From: Aphrophora alni
Lineage: Eukaryota; Arthropoda; Insecta; Hemiptera; Aphrophoridae
Length of the DNA stretch: 64,000 nt
Direction of reading: 5' to 3'
Assembly: GCA_963513935.1 (NCBI GenBank)
Contig: OY740774.1
Span: 22,277,949-22,341,948 of the forward strand
Part shown: in pieces, positions 34,460 through 47,734 of the stretch
Numbering within the stretch: the stretch's first letter is position 1
How the letters are laid out: each line of letters starts with the position of its first letter
Notes under the pieces: model-generated
Told to the model about the DNA's origin: nothing
Seen by the model: only the letters and a program-made list of their open reading frames with translations
The model's database searches: none
Translations under genes and position numbers: made by a program

Positions 34460-37400
34460 TGCTTGCTTATCCAAAAATACTTATGGAAGGTAATATGAAC
34501 TACTGTAGGAATATACAATGAAAGAAAATTACTTGTATAAATCTAGTTCTAATCTAATTATTGTACAAAAATTGTATTTAACCTTTTTTCTTAGCGAATT
34601 CAAGGATACTCTGTGTACGAGTGTTATTTAATTTAATACTGATACTTGATATAAAATTTGGAAAGTCATTATATTTTTTTTACCATCTATCAAAAATTTT
34701 ATTGTGGTTTTCGTATGTTTTCTTTCATTAAGGAAAGTAGTAAGGTTTGTGACAGGACTCTGTCACCTAACAAAACATATCCACAAGATGAGCGCAATCT
34801 CTGGATTTCTCTTTGTAGTAAATACCAGCTAAATCAAATTTGTAATCTTCAAATGCGGATGCCACCTGCCACGTTCAAAAACGGACAAAGTTTGTCGAAT
34901 CTTTGACAAAAAGACAGACAATCGCTCAAGACAACTTTGTCGTGAAGATGCTGAAATTTCTGGGGATCTAGGAAAATACATCATCTATTTTCTATTTGAG
35001 AGTACTATAAGTCATTATAGCTGACTTACAAGAGATAGAAGTATTTATCCAAGTTGTTAGCATTGTCGTAGTTGTCTAGATCATTGTTATGCCAAGTGAG
35101 TCCACTCCATTCATCTCCCACCCGTGAGTTTACGTCTTTTGTAGACAGGTGACGGTTCTACTGACTTGTGTGCGGGTCCTTTCATTTTTAAGTTTTAGAC
35201 TTTAAATAAACACTATTTTAAATTAATTACACCTCAAAGGAAATCAATAGGAATTTATCTAAAGGGATATCGCTGAGAAGTCAAGCAAAATGCATTATTA
35301 TGAACTTATAGCGAATATATCTAAAGTCCTGGAATAGCCTAACTGAATTATTTTTTTTTTAAATCTGCAGTATTCGTGGTATGGAAAAAATATTTATTTA
35401 ATATTTTAAAAGTGCTAAATTAAATTTAAACTACTATAATGCCGAAACTATATTATCAATAATTTTAGAAGATAAACTAATTATTAAAACAATATTTTCA
35501 TAATTTTCAACAAATAAATATAATGTTTGTGTAATTTATAGTCTATATTTTGTAATATAGTAGTTTCTAGATTATTTAGGCTTAATCTAAATCAAAACTT
35601 ATCACTTCTACACCCAGCGGATTCCTCTTTCCTCCAGCACTCCTGACCGTCTTTTCCCTCCCTACCTCCACCAAAACTACAGTTACAAAATTGAGACACC
35701 CTGTAAGTTGAACCACTTCAAAATGGCGGTCATTCAAAATAAATACAAAATCTTACCGTTGCGGGATCGTAGACAAAATTTCTTTTACTATCAATTTTTA
35801 AAATTAATATTAAATTATTAAAATTTTAACTTTCTAGATTTTTAGTTTTAATATGTCTGAGAAAGTTTGTAGGCCTACCATATTTTTCGTAGTTTTTAGT
35901 TTTAATATGTGAGAAAATTTGCGCAATATTTTTGAATTAATTATTAGTTTGACTATGTATGGGAGTCTGAGAAAGTATTTTTGCATTGATTATTAATTTG
36001 ACTGATTTGTACTGATTAATTTGATTATGTACTGGCGCAAAATAGTGGTGATTTCCCTCATCAGCTTTCAGTTTTTCCCCTCATTCGCTTTCACTATTCC
36101 CCTCATTTCGCGCAGGTTCACCGTCCCATAAGAAGTATCACTTCAAAACCGAACTCATACTTTTTTATTTTCAAATATTACGCCGAAGGTTTTCAACAAA
36201 TAAATTGTTATGATTAATGCATCTTTTTGAAAACTTTGTATATATAACAATAATTTGAAGAAGAAATTACAATTTGGAAGTATTAAGACAGGAAGAATAT
36301 TTAAAATTAACAATCCACATTGTAATACTTAAATCTTTATTTCGAAAAAAATGAAAATAAATTAGAACTTACATGTAGATAATAACCAAGTATCTGTAAT
36401 AATTATGAGATAATTAGGGGCCAAGCCATGCCATTGCTGATTGCTTAAATTATAGGAATTATTTAATCAAACAAAATTGCAGTTTCCTGAAAGTACTGGA
36501 TGCTGATGAACAGATTAGACGTCTATACATATTTACTGACGTAAAATTTAATTACATAACATTAAATAATACAATTTTGTTGTTAAAACAATATAAGTTG
36601 CAAAGTTCTGTTTTATACTTTGACAAACTGCCATTTTGATTTTATATCGGTATTTTTCTCTACTCATCAAGAACTTTGAATAATATATCACACTATTAAT
36701 CCCCCCCCCACTTTACCATTTATGATATTTGAGGTTAGCACTCCTAGTCAAGTTAGGTTAGATCTACTATACAAAATAAATTATGTAAAAACATTATACT
36801 AAATTTCTCTAACAACCGTCTACAAAATCAAAAAAAATATGCCTCACCTTTGAGAAAATTCACATTTGTGCTTTTGTTGACAACTACTTTCAAATTTCAA
36901 GTTATCGGGGGGGGGGACACATCTTGAAATATGACCGAAATATGGTTACCTCACGTACCAAATTTGATAAAAAAAGAAGTTCATACTCATTTGGACTGTA
37001 CAACACTGTAAATAACTAAATATACAACAGCCAAACATCATCATTCCAAAAAACATTCTTAGCTCATGAGACCTAGAGAGCTCAGTCCCCTACGTAAAAT
37101 TTGAGAATAACTACTCTAATTAATTATCTTAGATAACTTTTGAGTTATCGGTAAAAAAAAAATCAATCTTGAAGTAGTCATGAAAGACATAATATCTCAG
37201 AAAGAACTCAACTTATTACGTTCAAATTTTGATGAAATGTTAAGATTTTAACATTATTGTCCCAAATCAATCTGAAAAATCGTAAAGTAAAGGAAAAATA
37301 GGGGGGGGGGGAATAAAATGAACTTTGACAATCGCAAAAAGTACAAATCGTTTTTAGTACAATCGAAGTTATCAATTATTTTTTTGTTTTTATATCTTTC

Positions 37401-37585
37401 AAAATTAAATTAAATAAATAAAAAGTTGATAACAAGGAACAACTTATCTTCCATAATAAATACATGGAGGGAGGGGGACTAAGTATTAAAGAAACTTTTT
37501 CTCTCACTCAAAAGCAGTACAGAGACATTATTGGGAAGATGGTGACACATATTATTTTTGATAATATATTATTTTTATTTTTTTT
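34460..37585. other. Intergenic, no recognised gene
   Basis: AT-rich. It holds a TTGAGACACCCTGTAAG terminus-like motif with CAAAATGGCGGTCATTC (35688-35745), repeated TTTAGTTTTAATATG phrases at 35840-35905, and C or G homopolymers near 36702, 36907 and 37303. Confidence 0.4.
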
Positions 37586-37589
37586 ATGC

Positions 37590-37890
37590 TAAAAACCTCT
37601 AAATCTTTGTCGCTTTATAAAAAAAGGAAGAAAATAATATAAAATAAAGACCCTAGAGCCCTTGAATAACAATGTAAAGACTTAGTTTCTTAACGAATGT
37701 AAGAATTGGTTTCTTAACGAATGAAAATTATTGCTTCTGGGTAATAGCGTCAGGGTCGGAATGGAACAAGTGTTGATCAAGAATGACACTAATGGAAAGA
37801 TAAAAAAGTGGGATCTAACCCAAGACTACATGATAAAATGTGTAGGTACAGCTAAAATCCCTCTGGATTGGTACGCCCGTAATCAATATA
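37590..37890 (-). repeat. Family A dispersed repeat, copy 11, with internal insertion
   Basis: Reverse orientation. Relative to other copies, about 76 bp are inserted between CCCTTGAATAAC and TAATAGCGTCAGGGTCGG. The inserted part carries two copies of GTTTCTTAACGAATG (near 37690 and 37713). Confidence 0.85.
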
Positions 37891-38214
37891 ATTAATCCTC
37901 AAGGTTAAATTTTATTTAGAGTTAGGTTAGCTTAAGGGTATTGATTGATATGGCATGAAAGAAAAAAGTAGGAAGAGAATTGAAGTGGAATTATTAACAC
38001 AATATTTAATCGTATTGTTTCTATACATTCAAATATTAATTTGTCTACATACAACTACAACTATATGATTCTAATTATTATTTTCTCTTTTAACTTATCA
38101 ACAAATGTTTTAAATCTAACCTAGAGATTGCAAAAGTTATAAATTCTATGTCTCCTAGTGTGGAGGTGATTGTTGTGTGTACCTCTACAAAGATTCAAAA
38201 TTTTCCCTTGAAGT

Positions 38215-38405
38215 TTAAAAGCGAAAAACCTCTCGGTTATATAAATGAATAAAAAAATAAAATAAAATAACATAAAATAAAGACCCCGAGCTCTTGAATA
38301 ATAAAATAGCGTTGAGGTCGGAAGAGAACAAGAATTCATTGAGAAAGATGAAAGAGATTGAAAAGAGGTATATATAAACTCGGCTAAGATACCAAACCCA
38401 TACTT
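38215..38405 (-). repeat. Family A dispersed repeat, copy 12
   Basis: AAAAGCGAAAAACCTCTCGG, GAGGTCGGAAGAGAACAAG, then a decayed 3' portion. The CCCGAGGG end is lost. Confidence 0.8.
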
Positions 38406-38409
38406 TCTA

Positions 38410-41400
38410 TAGTGAATCTCTGAAGGAAAGAGGGAAGATCCAATGACGTCATTGAACGAGAGTCGTTTTGGTGACCGATCCACATGATTCTGATTATTAA
38501 AATATCCACGTTCTAACCATTTTTATTGTAAAGGTCACTGCAAAACAGCGTCGCAGGAACAAATATTATAGTTGTTTCCTCTTCAACCTGCGCAGATCTT
38601 CATTGGCATTGAATTGTAATATGTGATATGAATATATCCGCATTCTCTTAGTTATACAATCTTCAATCTTTATGGCGCCCATCTCGACTTCCTCTGCAAT
38701 ACTGTTTTAAACAATTTTGTTATTTAGTAACATTTGTTATAATTTCTTTATAGAAAACTCAACTGGATTACTTTGAATGTAGATTATAAATGAGTAATTG
38801 TGTTATGTTGAAGGACAAACAAGTAAAAATATATTCTTGATAGTAATTTTCAAATATACTAAATTATTTTTTTGAAGTGAAAACTTCTTTTGGCACGTTA
38901 TAGTACTATACATTTTGTATGGAGAAAAAACCCCGATTTGGCGTCATCAAAATCCGTAACGCATCACGCTCGATTGTCCAGTCACGCTCCACTATATATA
39001 AGTATGTATTGTAGACCTATGTATATATGTATGTAGATACTTTCTCACACTCACAAAAATACTGCACTAACTTTCTATCACCCATACACACATACAAAAC
39101 ATTTCGAAAACATGAAGAAATTTTACGTAAACTATCAGTGTATATTTTAATTTCTGTGGCAATAGGTGGGCCTACGTTAGCTTCCATGTAGCGTGCAGAA
39201 TAAGTTGCATTGTTGAATATATTTTGATTTAAATGTGGAGTTTTGTTTGTTCTTTATAAATAAACGTGTAAAAATTATTTATTCAGTATTTTATGTAAGT
39301 ATTTTAGTTAATGATATTGTATATTAATTTCAAATTGAACTTTTATTTATTATTATTAATTAATTATTTACAATAATATCTTACTTAGAAACTATTGTTC
39401 AACTATTAGATGATGTTGTTGGAATAACCAAAGTATTTAGGCCTGCGTGTTTATTAGGTTATGATTTTGCATGTAAGACAGATAATATATTATTAATTTC
39501 TTAAATTGACAGTTAAAGTTTCCACTTCTGTCTAACGTTCCGCGACGGTAATATTTGCTTAATTAATGTGTTTGTCCAATATTCCTATAACCGAGCCTAC
39601 ACACCAAATTTAAGCAAAATTGGACAAAAATGGATTTATAGCTTATCACCTTTTTTGGAAAACAAAAAGTCGACCAAGTGAAGTGTCATCTTATTTTAAC
39701 GCAAACATTTTTCATTTAGTCTCTATCTTCTAAAGGCTTGTACCAGTCGTTTTGAGACCATGGACACGTTACTCTGATTAATGAAATATTAAATATAACT
39801 AGAGTAGGCCTACCCGTTGTTTGAAATCGAGCAATATTTTGTTATACATAAATAAATTTAAATACATCTTGAGTATAAAATATCTGTTACCTTTAATTGA
39901 AGTCATTGTTACGATTAAAAATCCAATAAAAACAGTGCAATAAATTTTTAAAACTTCATTGAAAATCTTATAACAAACTTAAAAAAAAAAAAAAAATCTC
40001 ATTTTAAAACGATGTATAAGCCAGTAAAAACGAACTGATAAATAGCATATTTTCTTATAAACAAATAATCACAACACAATTATTAACAGAACTTCTTCTA
40101 CAAATAACTACAATTTAGTTTGGTTTACATTAAAATATTTTTGTTTGCATCAATCAGTTGATATTATTTGATTGATGTAGTTTAAACAGTCAGATCGCTA
40201 CGTTTCCAACGAATTTCATCACCAGCCACCGAGGTCCACCAGTGGTTCGGAAAAGCGTCAGTTTTCAGATAAGGCAGTCAGCATTCCCACTGTATAAGTA
40301 CCCGTACTGTTACGATAGGTACAGCGTAATATTCACTATCACAGTGAGCACAATGAATGGTAAATAACAATCGCAATGCAAGGAGCAAACCACTCATAAA
40401 GTATTTCACTTTTATAAAATCATCCTGATTAGTGTTTTGTTCAAGTATACAGAACTACGGTATTACTTATTATTTCTTGGCCTATGAATATTGTTGTGTC
40501 GCATGCAACAATAATTATAAAACAAATAATTTGTGCAACAAATAAAAACTTGTTACAATCTTGTATAGGCGTAAGTAATAGCCTATAAAATTTGTCGTGA
40601 TATCTGGAGTCCTACACATCCTTCCTAGACTATGCATATTTACATTTTGATCTTGATTCAGGAATAAGAAGAACGAAAATTCGCCTCTAAGTGCTTAAAA
40701 CGTCAGTGTTTAAAACTTTACCCATATTGCTCCGAAACCAGTAGGTTTATCAAACAATAAGGAAGAATAAAAAGTCTTAAAATGTTGAATAGAATTGCGA
40801 AAAATCATAAAAAATCGGTAGTCATATTGGAAAATAGCGTCCATTTTTCAAAGTGTACAAAACAGATTTTTAAGTTTTATGAAAAAGTAACAACGGTCCC
40901 CCATTTAAAGTTTTTCATCAGACTAATAGAGACATAATAAAATAATTACCTATCTGTGTAATAAAAAGTGTTTAGGGAAATAAATCCAGTCTCAGCTTCT
41001 GTGCTAGAGCAATTAGTAATAAATAAGAAAGTAATTATTTCTAAACCATAATCATAACTCACAAATAAATGTTAATAACGCCATGAATAATATATTTATT
41101 ACGTTAATGAGAGGCGTTGATTGGTCAAGGTTGGCAAACTTTATAAATAACTCATGTTATTGGTAACATTCTTCCAGATGAAAATCCGCCCATTAACTAT
41201 ATAGCATGGGGGACATACTTTGAGTGATGATTTTTAGAAAATAAAGATGTCTCATTGACAAATGTGTATTGTCAACAATTCTGAGAAAATAGGCTTTAGT
41301 AGAGAGATTGATGTTAGAGAATAGGGGTATCAAATGAAGGGAGGGAGGGCGCAGAGGTGTACTGGCCCAACGGGATGCCGGGAAATGTCCTCTCGTCCTC

Positions 41401-42365
41401 TCGTCGCCGCACAGTGGGGTGAAGGCCGCAAAACACCTCAAAAATAGAAGTGATATTTTAACCAATTAAATTAACGATTCTTGAACTCAACAAGTTGTAG
41501 AACGCTGGACAAATGGCGAACATCAATTAACTTTTTTTTGTTCATGGCTAAAAATCTAGAAACGAGCGAATTTAGGGGTAAATTCTTTTTTTCAATGTTT
41601 CACGTAAGCGTTTAACACTTTTGTGGGGCTCAATTTATATAATTATAACACAAAATTGTTGCTTAATATTGTAATATAGGCTAACAACGCAATTGTTATA
41701 AGAGAGCTTTTATAGGTTTTAGTTTTTTGAATTTGCTGAAATGTTATTGCAAAGTAGGACAAGGAGGAAAATATTAAAATCGAATTTACGTTAATTTTTA
41801 GAAAATATTGCGGTCTGGTATTATTTTTTCGGATAGCTACACCTCTTATGTGTTTCCCACATAAGTATCGTAACAGCCTACCGCCGACATTGATCTCTGC
41901 TGAATTTTATATGATAATGTTTTTATTAAGAATTTCAGTTAGAGTAAAATTTGAAAATGTAAAGTTACAAACTAATGGAATGAAATACATAATGCCGACT
42001 TCAAACAATCTTGGTTCCAAAATATTTATAAATCCGTTCACTCACCGGGAAAATAAAGGCAATGTAACGCGTCTTATCTATTGGAATCTTGTTCAGTCCT
42101 GGTGTATTTACTTACACCGTTAATTTTAATCAGTATTTGTTTACCCTTTCAGTTTCCTTCCATCATTGGCTATAAACAGTTAGTTTTGTTATCAAAATGT
42201 GTGAAATTTATTTAAATATTTCTTATTTATCATTACGTGAAGCCATACTTAGTGACTAGCTTGCAACATTTTTTGAACGAACATATCCGGACGTAGATGA
42301 TGACTGTAAGCAAAGATTGCAAATGAGATTTTTAACTCATTACAATCTGTTAACCACAATACACA
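38410..42365. other. Intergenic, no recognised gene
   Basis: AT-rich. Two GC-richer patches stand out: 40195-40345, and 41325-41420 (GAGGGCGCAGAGG, GCCGCACAGTGGGGTGAAGG). I could not assign either. An A14 run lies at about 39982. Confidence 0.4.
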
Positions 42366-42369
42366 GAAA

Positions 42370-42543
42370 TTTTTAATTTAATACTGTGACTGGTTAAAAG
42401 GAACGTTTTCAATTCATTTGCCAAATGACGATAAGGTGACCATTTCAAATACTATTAGACTTGAAGGAAAACCAATTAAGGACTTCGATGAGTGTAGTGA
42501 AAGAGTGCAAAACCTCCACCCACTCCTCCTATTCACAGAGTAA
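42370..42543 (+). other. Open frame fragment of unknown origin
   Basis: Fifty-seven consecutive sense codons ending in a TAA read with good amino-acid complexity (contains GTFSIHLPNDDKVTI and PIKDFDECSERV). Upstream the frame is closed by stops, so if real this is a broken exon or transposon fragment. I do not recognise the family. It lies 430 bp from the TSO1-like pseudogene, on the opposite strand. Confidence 0.25.
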
Positions 42544-42974
42544 CATAGATAGGGCCTATTAGTACAGGCGCTTAGGTGCAGTTGAAAAGAGTCAGAGAAT
42601 TTTGGTAATGAGGACCTAGGTGAGTGTAAAAACCCATGTCGTCGCCTCCAAGGATGGTCGACAACTTGGGGGGTGGGGGCGCAAAGTTGAGGAAAACTAA
42701 AATCGGCAAACCACTTATAACTCCCTTGTTATTGAACGTAAGTCAATGAATTTTTTTAAATTTGTAGGCAATAATGTGACCTACAAAAAATATATTAACA
42801 ATTTTCTGTTATCTTAATTAGTTTTCGAGATAAAAATTCTTTTTACATTATAAAAAAAAACTGTTTAGGAAATAGACAACATTATTGCTAAATACGTAGT
42901 GTAATTAAACGTTTTATATATCAGTAAACTTACATAAAGACATGAAAGTGTTGAAAAGCTAAGAAAGTTTCGAT

Positions 42975-44790
42975 GCAGTTGCAGTATACACAGTTGCATC
43001 ATTGTTCTCTAATGTAACAAGGGCAAGATTTGTTGCATTTTTTACATTTACATGATGATAGCAGATCTTCTGGCAAAGGCACCTTGGTCATCAACACAGG
43101 GCGAATTAATCCAGAACAGTCTTCATAAAACCCATAGTTTGTAATCTGAGTTGGGTGATGTCTACGTGTAACGCACTATTCCACACATTAACTTGATCCC
43201 AACTGCGAAGAACGCTTGTTGCTGGAAGGGATGCAATGTTTCTTAATGATGCTGGATGAGTTGATATGATTTTGAATCTACTCTCGTTACAGGTTAATCC
43301 TTTTTTTTTAATGATCCCGAGTCTTCATCAGTCAACTCGATTTCCCTAATTTCTCTAACAAAGCCGTATTTTCCTCGGATCTGGCCTCTTTCAATGCTGC
43401 TTTCTTGGTTCCTACTTTGCTAGTTGAATCACAACCAGAAAACTAGCATTTTCTGGTTTTCATAACCAGAAAATGCATGAATGGCAGGTAGAACACTGCT
43501 AGTATGATACCCACAACCTTCAGAAGCAAAGTGACAGCCTATGTACTTTTGTTTGCCGAAAGTGCCGGTTTTAATCCATATAGCCGAACATTTTATGTCG
43601 CTAAATTCTTTCCAAAATCGTATACCCAAAACAAACACATCAGTGTCAGGTCTGTGTACGATCACAACTGCTGTTGTGTTGTGGACATGTAACGCTTCTT
43701 TGGCGTTAAAAAGAAGTCTGGTATCAGCTTCAACGTGGTAACATTTCAGTTTCAGCACTTCATGAATTTCACCACCAAAACCCTTCTGCATACTACTTTC
43801 ACCGTCGACAGATCCACCAGAGATAGTAAACAGTTTGCGTTTGGGTATTACAACTGTATCTAAGAGGTATGATGAAATGATAATAATTAATTGGCGATTG
43901 TTCTCGGGGACGCACAAAAATCTTTGCCACCGTTTTGGAACTTTTGTATGAATTCCTTTGATGGATTAATTTTTTTAAGTTAATTAATAATTTCTCAACT
44001 GATCTGTTGTCAACAATAGCGTCAGGATCTAAAGAAAGTTGCTTTAACCTCGATGCCAAATAAGTCAAAGAAAAACATTTTGATTGCAGTTCACTGTCAA
44101 TTTCTAAAATTAATAAGTCAAACGCCTTATGTATTGGTGATTCAATCATACTTGAGTTATCTTGTACAGAAACAGAAGATGTACGAAAGTATTCTTTTTT
44201 ACAAATATCATGGTACAAAACATCAGCTGCAAATATATCATTGGCTGATGTACATGTACCTAATCTCCTAAATACTGAATCTTGATTGTGTCTACTAATG
44301 TCTAACAGTTTTTTTGTCATCGGGACTTCCGAAAACTCTATACAAAGTAGCTACTTTTTTCTTAGTACGTTTTTGGCAAAAAATACATTTAATTTAAGCA
44401 TATCTGTTTTATTTAATAAGCTTCGAGTGGTACATCTACTGTTATCAAGAATGTGCCTACCTGATTCATCATCATTCATAATTAAACCTGTGTTATGATT
44501 TTTTTTAAACTTCGCCTCATTAAGTTTAATGTTATTTTCGCTCGTGTACGTACTGTAATACAGTCTATGCCATTTAAGTAGTTTTAAATCTTTACTGATT
44601 AAAAAAGGGTGATAGCCTATCAGAGACCTCATCATTTCGTCATTTAATAGCTATTGATAATGTTTCAAAACTGGCTGCTTTGGATTTACCTACTAATGCT
44701 GTAGTCACTCACCTGTCACTCACCTGACATATGGCACAGAGTTTTAAATCAAATGCTTTTATCCTTTTACTGCATGACAAACCACATATC
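42975..44790 (-). pseudogene. Transposon-type protein with PIN/XPG-like block and TSO1-like CXC end
   Basis: From high to low coordinate the minus strand encodes: a CxxC segment (LCAICQ, about 44735) with VGKSKAASFETL; CTTRSLLNK; a DVLYHDICKKEYF block (about 44225); a long helical stretch; after a frameshift near 43919, a VDGESSMQK segment and HVEADTRLLFNAKEA (43740 down); PDTDVFVLGIRF (about 43650); LPAIHAFSGYE; LPATSVL (about 43228); and finally a cysteine-rich SCKCKKC...SCPCY...CNCVYCNC tail (43075-42985) containing an in-frame TGA. This matches a widespread group of uncharacterised multi-copy invertebrate proteins with the HEEADTR...DTDVLVL pattern and a tesmin/TSO1-like CXC C-terminus. 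The acidic EAD/DTD pair resembles PIN/XPG nuclease motifs (inference). Stops and frameshifts make it a pseudogene. Confidence 0.72.
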
Positions 44791-44799
44791 AATTGTGAC

Positions 44800-46935
44800 T
44801 TGGATACTTTACCTACCAATTTTTGTACAGTATTGTTACAGCCTGTGGATCCTTATTAATTCTTATCTTATCTATAAGCAGACGATTTTTTAGAATATTT
44901 CTAATTCATTTACATCCTTAATCAACCATCAACAATATTAATTTTATTGCAATAAGCTGTTATTACAATGGCATTTTTTATGAAATTTTAAACATTATGA
45001 ACTCCCATTACACATTATTATTAAACCACTGATAGTTAAGACTTGACTGTTCTTCTTCCATAAATCGATTATAGCGACATAAAGAGCTTGAACTACCTTC
45101 AATTTCGAGAGTGGATTATCCAATCTGATTACTTTTTTCATCGAATATTTTCTTTTTATATGTCCTTATAATGGTGTCACAAGTGCCATTTGAAATTTTC
45201 AAGTTGAGAATTGCAAGGGGTTGGGGGTGAGTGAGAGAGTTACTTAGATTCCACAACACTATTTACTTTTGGGTGTATTAATTTCTCCCACACAACCCAT
45301 ATTTATTACTCTTTTTTTTAAATAAATTAAAATGTATGATTTCAAAAATTCCAACTGTGTTGTGGAAATAAGTTTAGGTGGTAGGCTTTTTATAATTCAA
45401 AAATATTCAGACCCCGAGGGGACTTCCAAGGCAGTCGGCACCCAGTACCGGTCTATCCACCGCCCTCTTGAGGCAAACAACACCCCTCTGGGAGGGCGTC
45501 ATGTCTTCATTGGCTGTTCAAATATATAATTAATAAAATTTAAGTATTAACTTCATCAGCTATAGAAAGACGTATAGCTATAATCTTAAATGTGAATATC
45601 TACAATCTTCCCATGAATAATTTTACTGGAAGTGAGATGGTGGGGTAAAATTTGATACTGGTAAGACGTTTACTAGGGGGGGGGGGGATTGCCATTATAG
45701 GATTAGAGGTAGGTACGCACAAACGTAGTACCGGACATAGAACGTTCCTGGAAAACGTAGAAATAGATTGAATTTCAATCAGAACATCATTAAAATGCAA
45801 AAACAAATTTTACAATTTTTAAGGAAAAAACGTAAATAAAATAAAAATTCTTATACAAACAAGAAAATTCCTTATGGCATACAACTAAAGACGGAAATTT
45901 CTATAATTTCTTAGAGGAAATATATTTATATAGAGAGAGACGTAAAATAACAAATACTATTAAAAACAGATTATAATTCTGTCTTTAAGAGGAAATGTCC
46001 CCTAAGTATTGTAGTTCCGTGACTCAGTTTTATCTACGTGCTTGATGATGCTGTGTACTAAACTGATCAATTTGTGATAAGGCTATCTTCGTTATACTAT
46101 TTTAGGCTGGTTTCATTATTACGTCATCTTTAGTATTAATAAAAATATTAAACATTTAATTAAGAAGGATAAAGAGGTAAGTCTACATTTATTTCACAGC
46201 CAACTGAACAATTTGAAATGAATGTCTTGTGTGTTTAGTGAATTGTGTTTAATTGTTGACAGTTAATTTTTTTTATACATAGTAAGTTTTTTTTTGTTAA
46301 TTGTGAGTTATTAAGTCACGTCATCAATAACTGGACCGGAATATATTTCCTACTTAATTATTAAATCGATCAATGAACAATTGATTGTACACGAAACATA
46401 AAAACCCTTAGGAAACTAAGTTTTAATTTACAGAATTAAATAATAAAATGTTTATTTAGTATTCAAACTTTATGATGTTTTATTACCTGTTATTTTTACA
46501 GTAGAATAATTTATTGTGAATTTTTAACAGTACAGTCAAACTTTCTTTTCAACTAAAATTGTAATGAATATGTTGTTATTAAGACTGTAAAATTGGTTAC
46601 TATGCTAATGTATGATGGAAAGATTTAAACTTTCAAAAAACAGCTGATTTTTACTATTTTAATTAAATCTAAAACGAAAATATAATATTCAAAATATCTA
46701 CAGAAATAATCAATCCTTTCCTCAGGATTTTCCGTAGTGGTGTTTTATTGTTATTCTTTCTTTCAGGTTGAATTTTACGATTTAAGTATGATTTGATATT
46801 AATAAAAAAAAGAGTTGTTTTAAAGATAATTTTAAAAAAATGTTAATGTTAGCAGGATAAGTGTGGTGATTTATTTATTTTTGTTGTGTGTTTGTCTTTT
46901 TTATTGTTTGTTTTCTGTTGTAGAGTATTTTTGTT
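44800..46935. other. Intergenic, no recognised gene
   Basis: AT-rich apart from a GC-rich patch at 45410-45515 (CCCGAGGGGACTTCC, CCAGTACCGGTCTATCC, CCCTCTGGGAGGGCG) that I could not assign, and a G12 run near 45677. Confidence 0.4.
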
Positions 46936-46937
46936 TA

Positions 46938-47190
46938 TCTATACTATTATATAAAAATCTAATGGTGTCTCTCTGTGTGTGTGGGGGGGGGTGTTACTCA
47001 ATCACATAAAAACTACTGGACCCATTGAGCTGAAATTGTACATGGACATACTTAGGGTCCTTGGTTAACATATAGGCCTATTTTTATTTAGAAATTCCAT
47101 CAGGGCACCGCCCCACTGGCCTTGAAAACTCCCTTAACACTCAATACAAATATACGTCAACCCAATACGAAGGACGGGTACTCTGCTAGG
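46938..47190 (+). mobile_element. Non-autonomous Helitron-like element
   Basis: Begins TCTATACTATTATATAAAA after an A and ends ACGGGTACTCTGCTAG near a T. These resemble the conserved 5'-TC and 3'-CTRR ends of insect Helitron derivatives. The body has ATAAAAACTACTGGACCCAT, TGAGCTGAAATTGTACATGG and CATCAGGGCACC phrases common to such elements. No Rep/helicase coding sequence. Confidence 0.55.
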
Positions 47191-47734
47191 TTTATATAGA
47201 GAGAGATTTGTATGCACCTGAAAGAGTAACAGAATAAATCTAATCAAATTTTATAAATTATTTAAAAATATTATACGTTACTAAGACCAATATGTGTTCA
47301 AACTGACTTTTGTGCCAGGTCAAAAATTAAATTCTGGCATCTTTAACACGAATTATGTTCAAAAAAATCATGACCATCAGATAATTAGTTTTTGATGTAG
47401 CCAGATAAATTTTAATTTCATTCTCCGTTCCAAAAAACCGTGGTCATGTAACACCTTAAACAGCAGTTAAATATATTACCAATTTATTCTGAGACAATAA
47501 CACAAATTATTTTTCATTATCTTTTTGGTTTTAAAATAATGTGGAATTTCTATCCACAAGATAAAAACAAATTCACATATAAGATACTAAAAACCAATTT
47601 TCACTATTAATGAAGGTTTTATTTATCTAGGTGATATCTAGTAATACAACATTGGAGCTGTTGTCAATAATTATTGTTGACCACCATCTTCATACATGCA
47701 ATTTTTATTTTATTTGAATCGTTGAAAGTGAAAA

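Noticed and set aside
34658..34906. Plus-strand open frame of 82 codons after the LINE remnant
   Set aside because: No family motif in the translation and no splice sites. It is not a continuation of the reverse transcriptase.
38985..39010. TATA-box-like CACTATATATAAGTATG
   Set aside because: TATA strings are expected often in this AT-rich sequence, and no coding exon follows downstream.
40195..40380. GC-richer patch ending in ATG and a GTAAAT donor-like site
   Set aside because: Only two codons would precede the donor, and no partner exon was recognised. The evidence is too thin to call a first exon.
41193..41465. Minus-strand open frame over a GC-rich patch
   Set aside because: The GC-rich core is low-complexity (GGAGGGAGGG type) and the translation shows no domain.
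43504..44498. Several plus-strand open frames
   Set aside because: They are antisense shadows of the minus-strand TSO1-like pseudogene.
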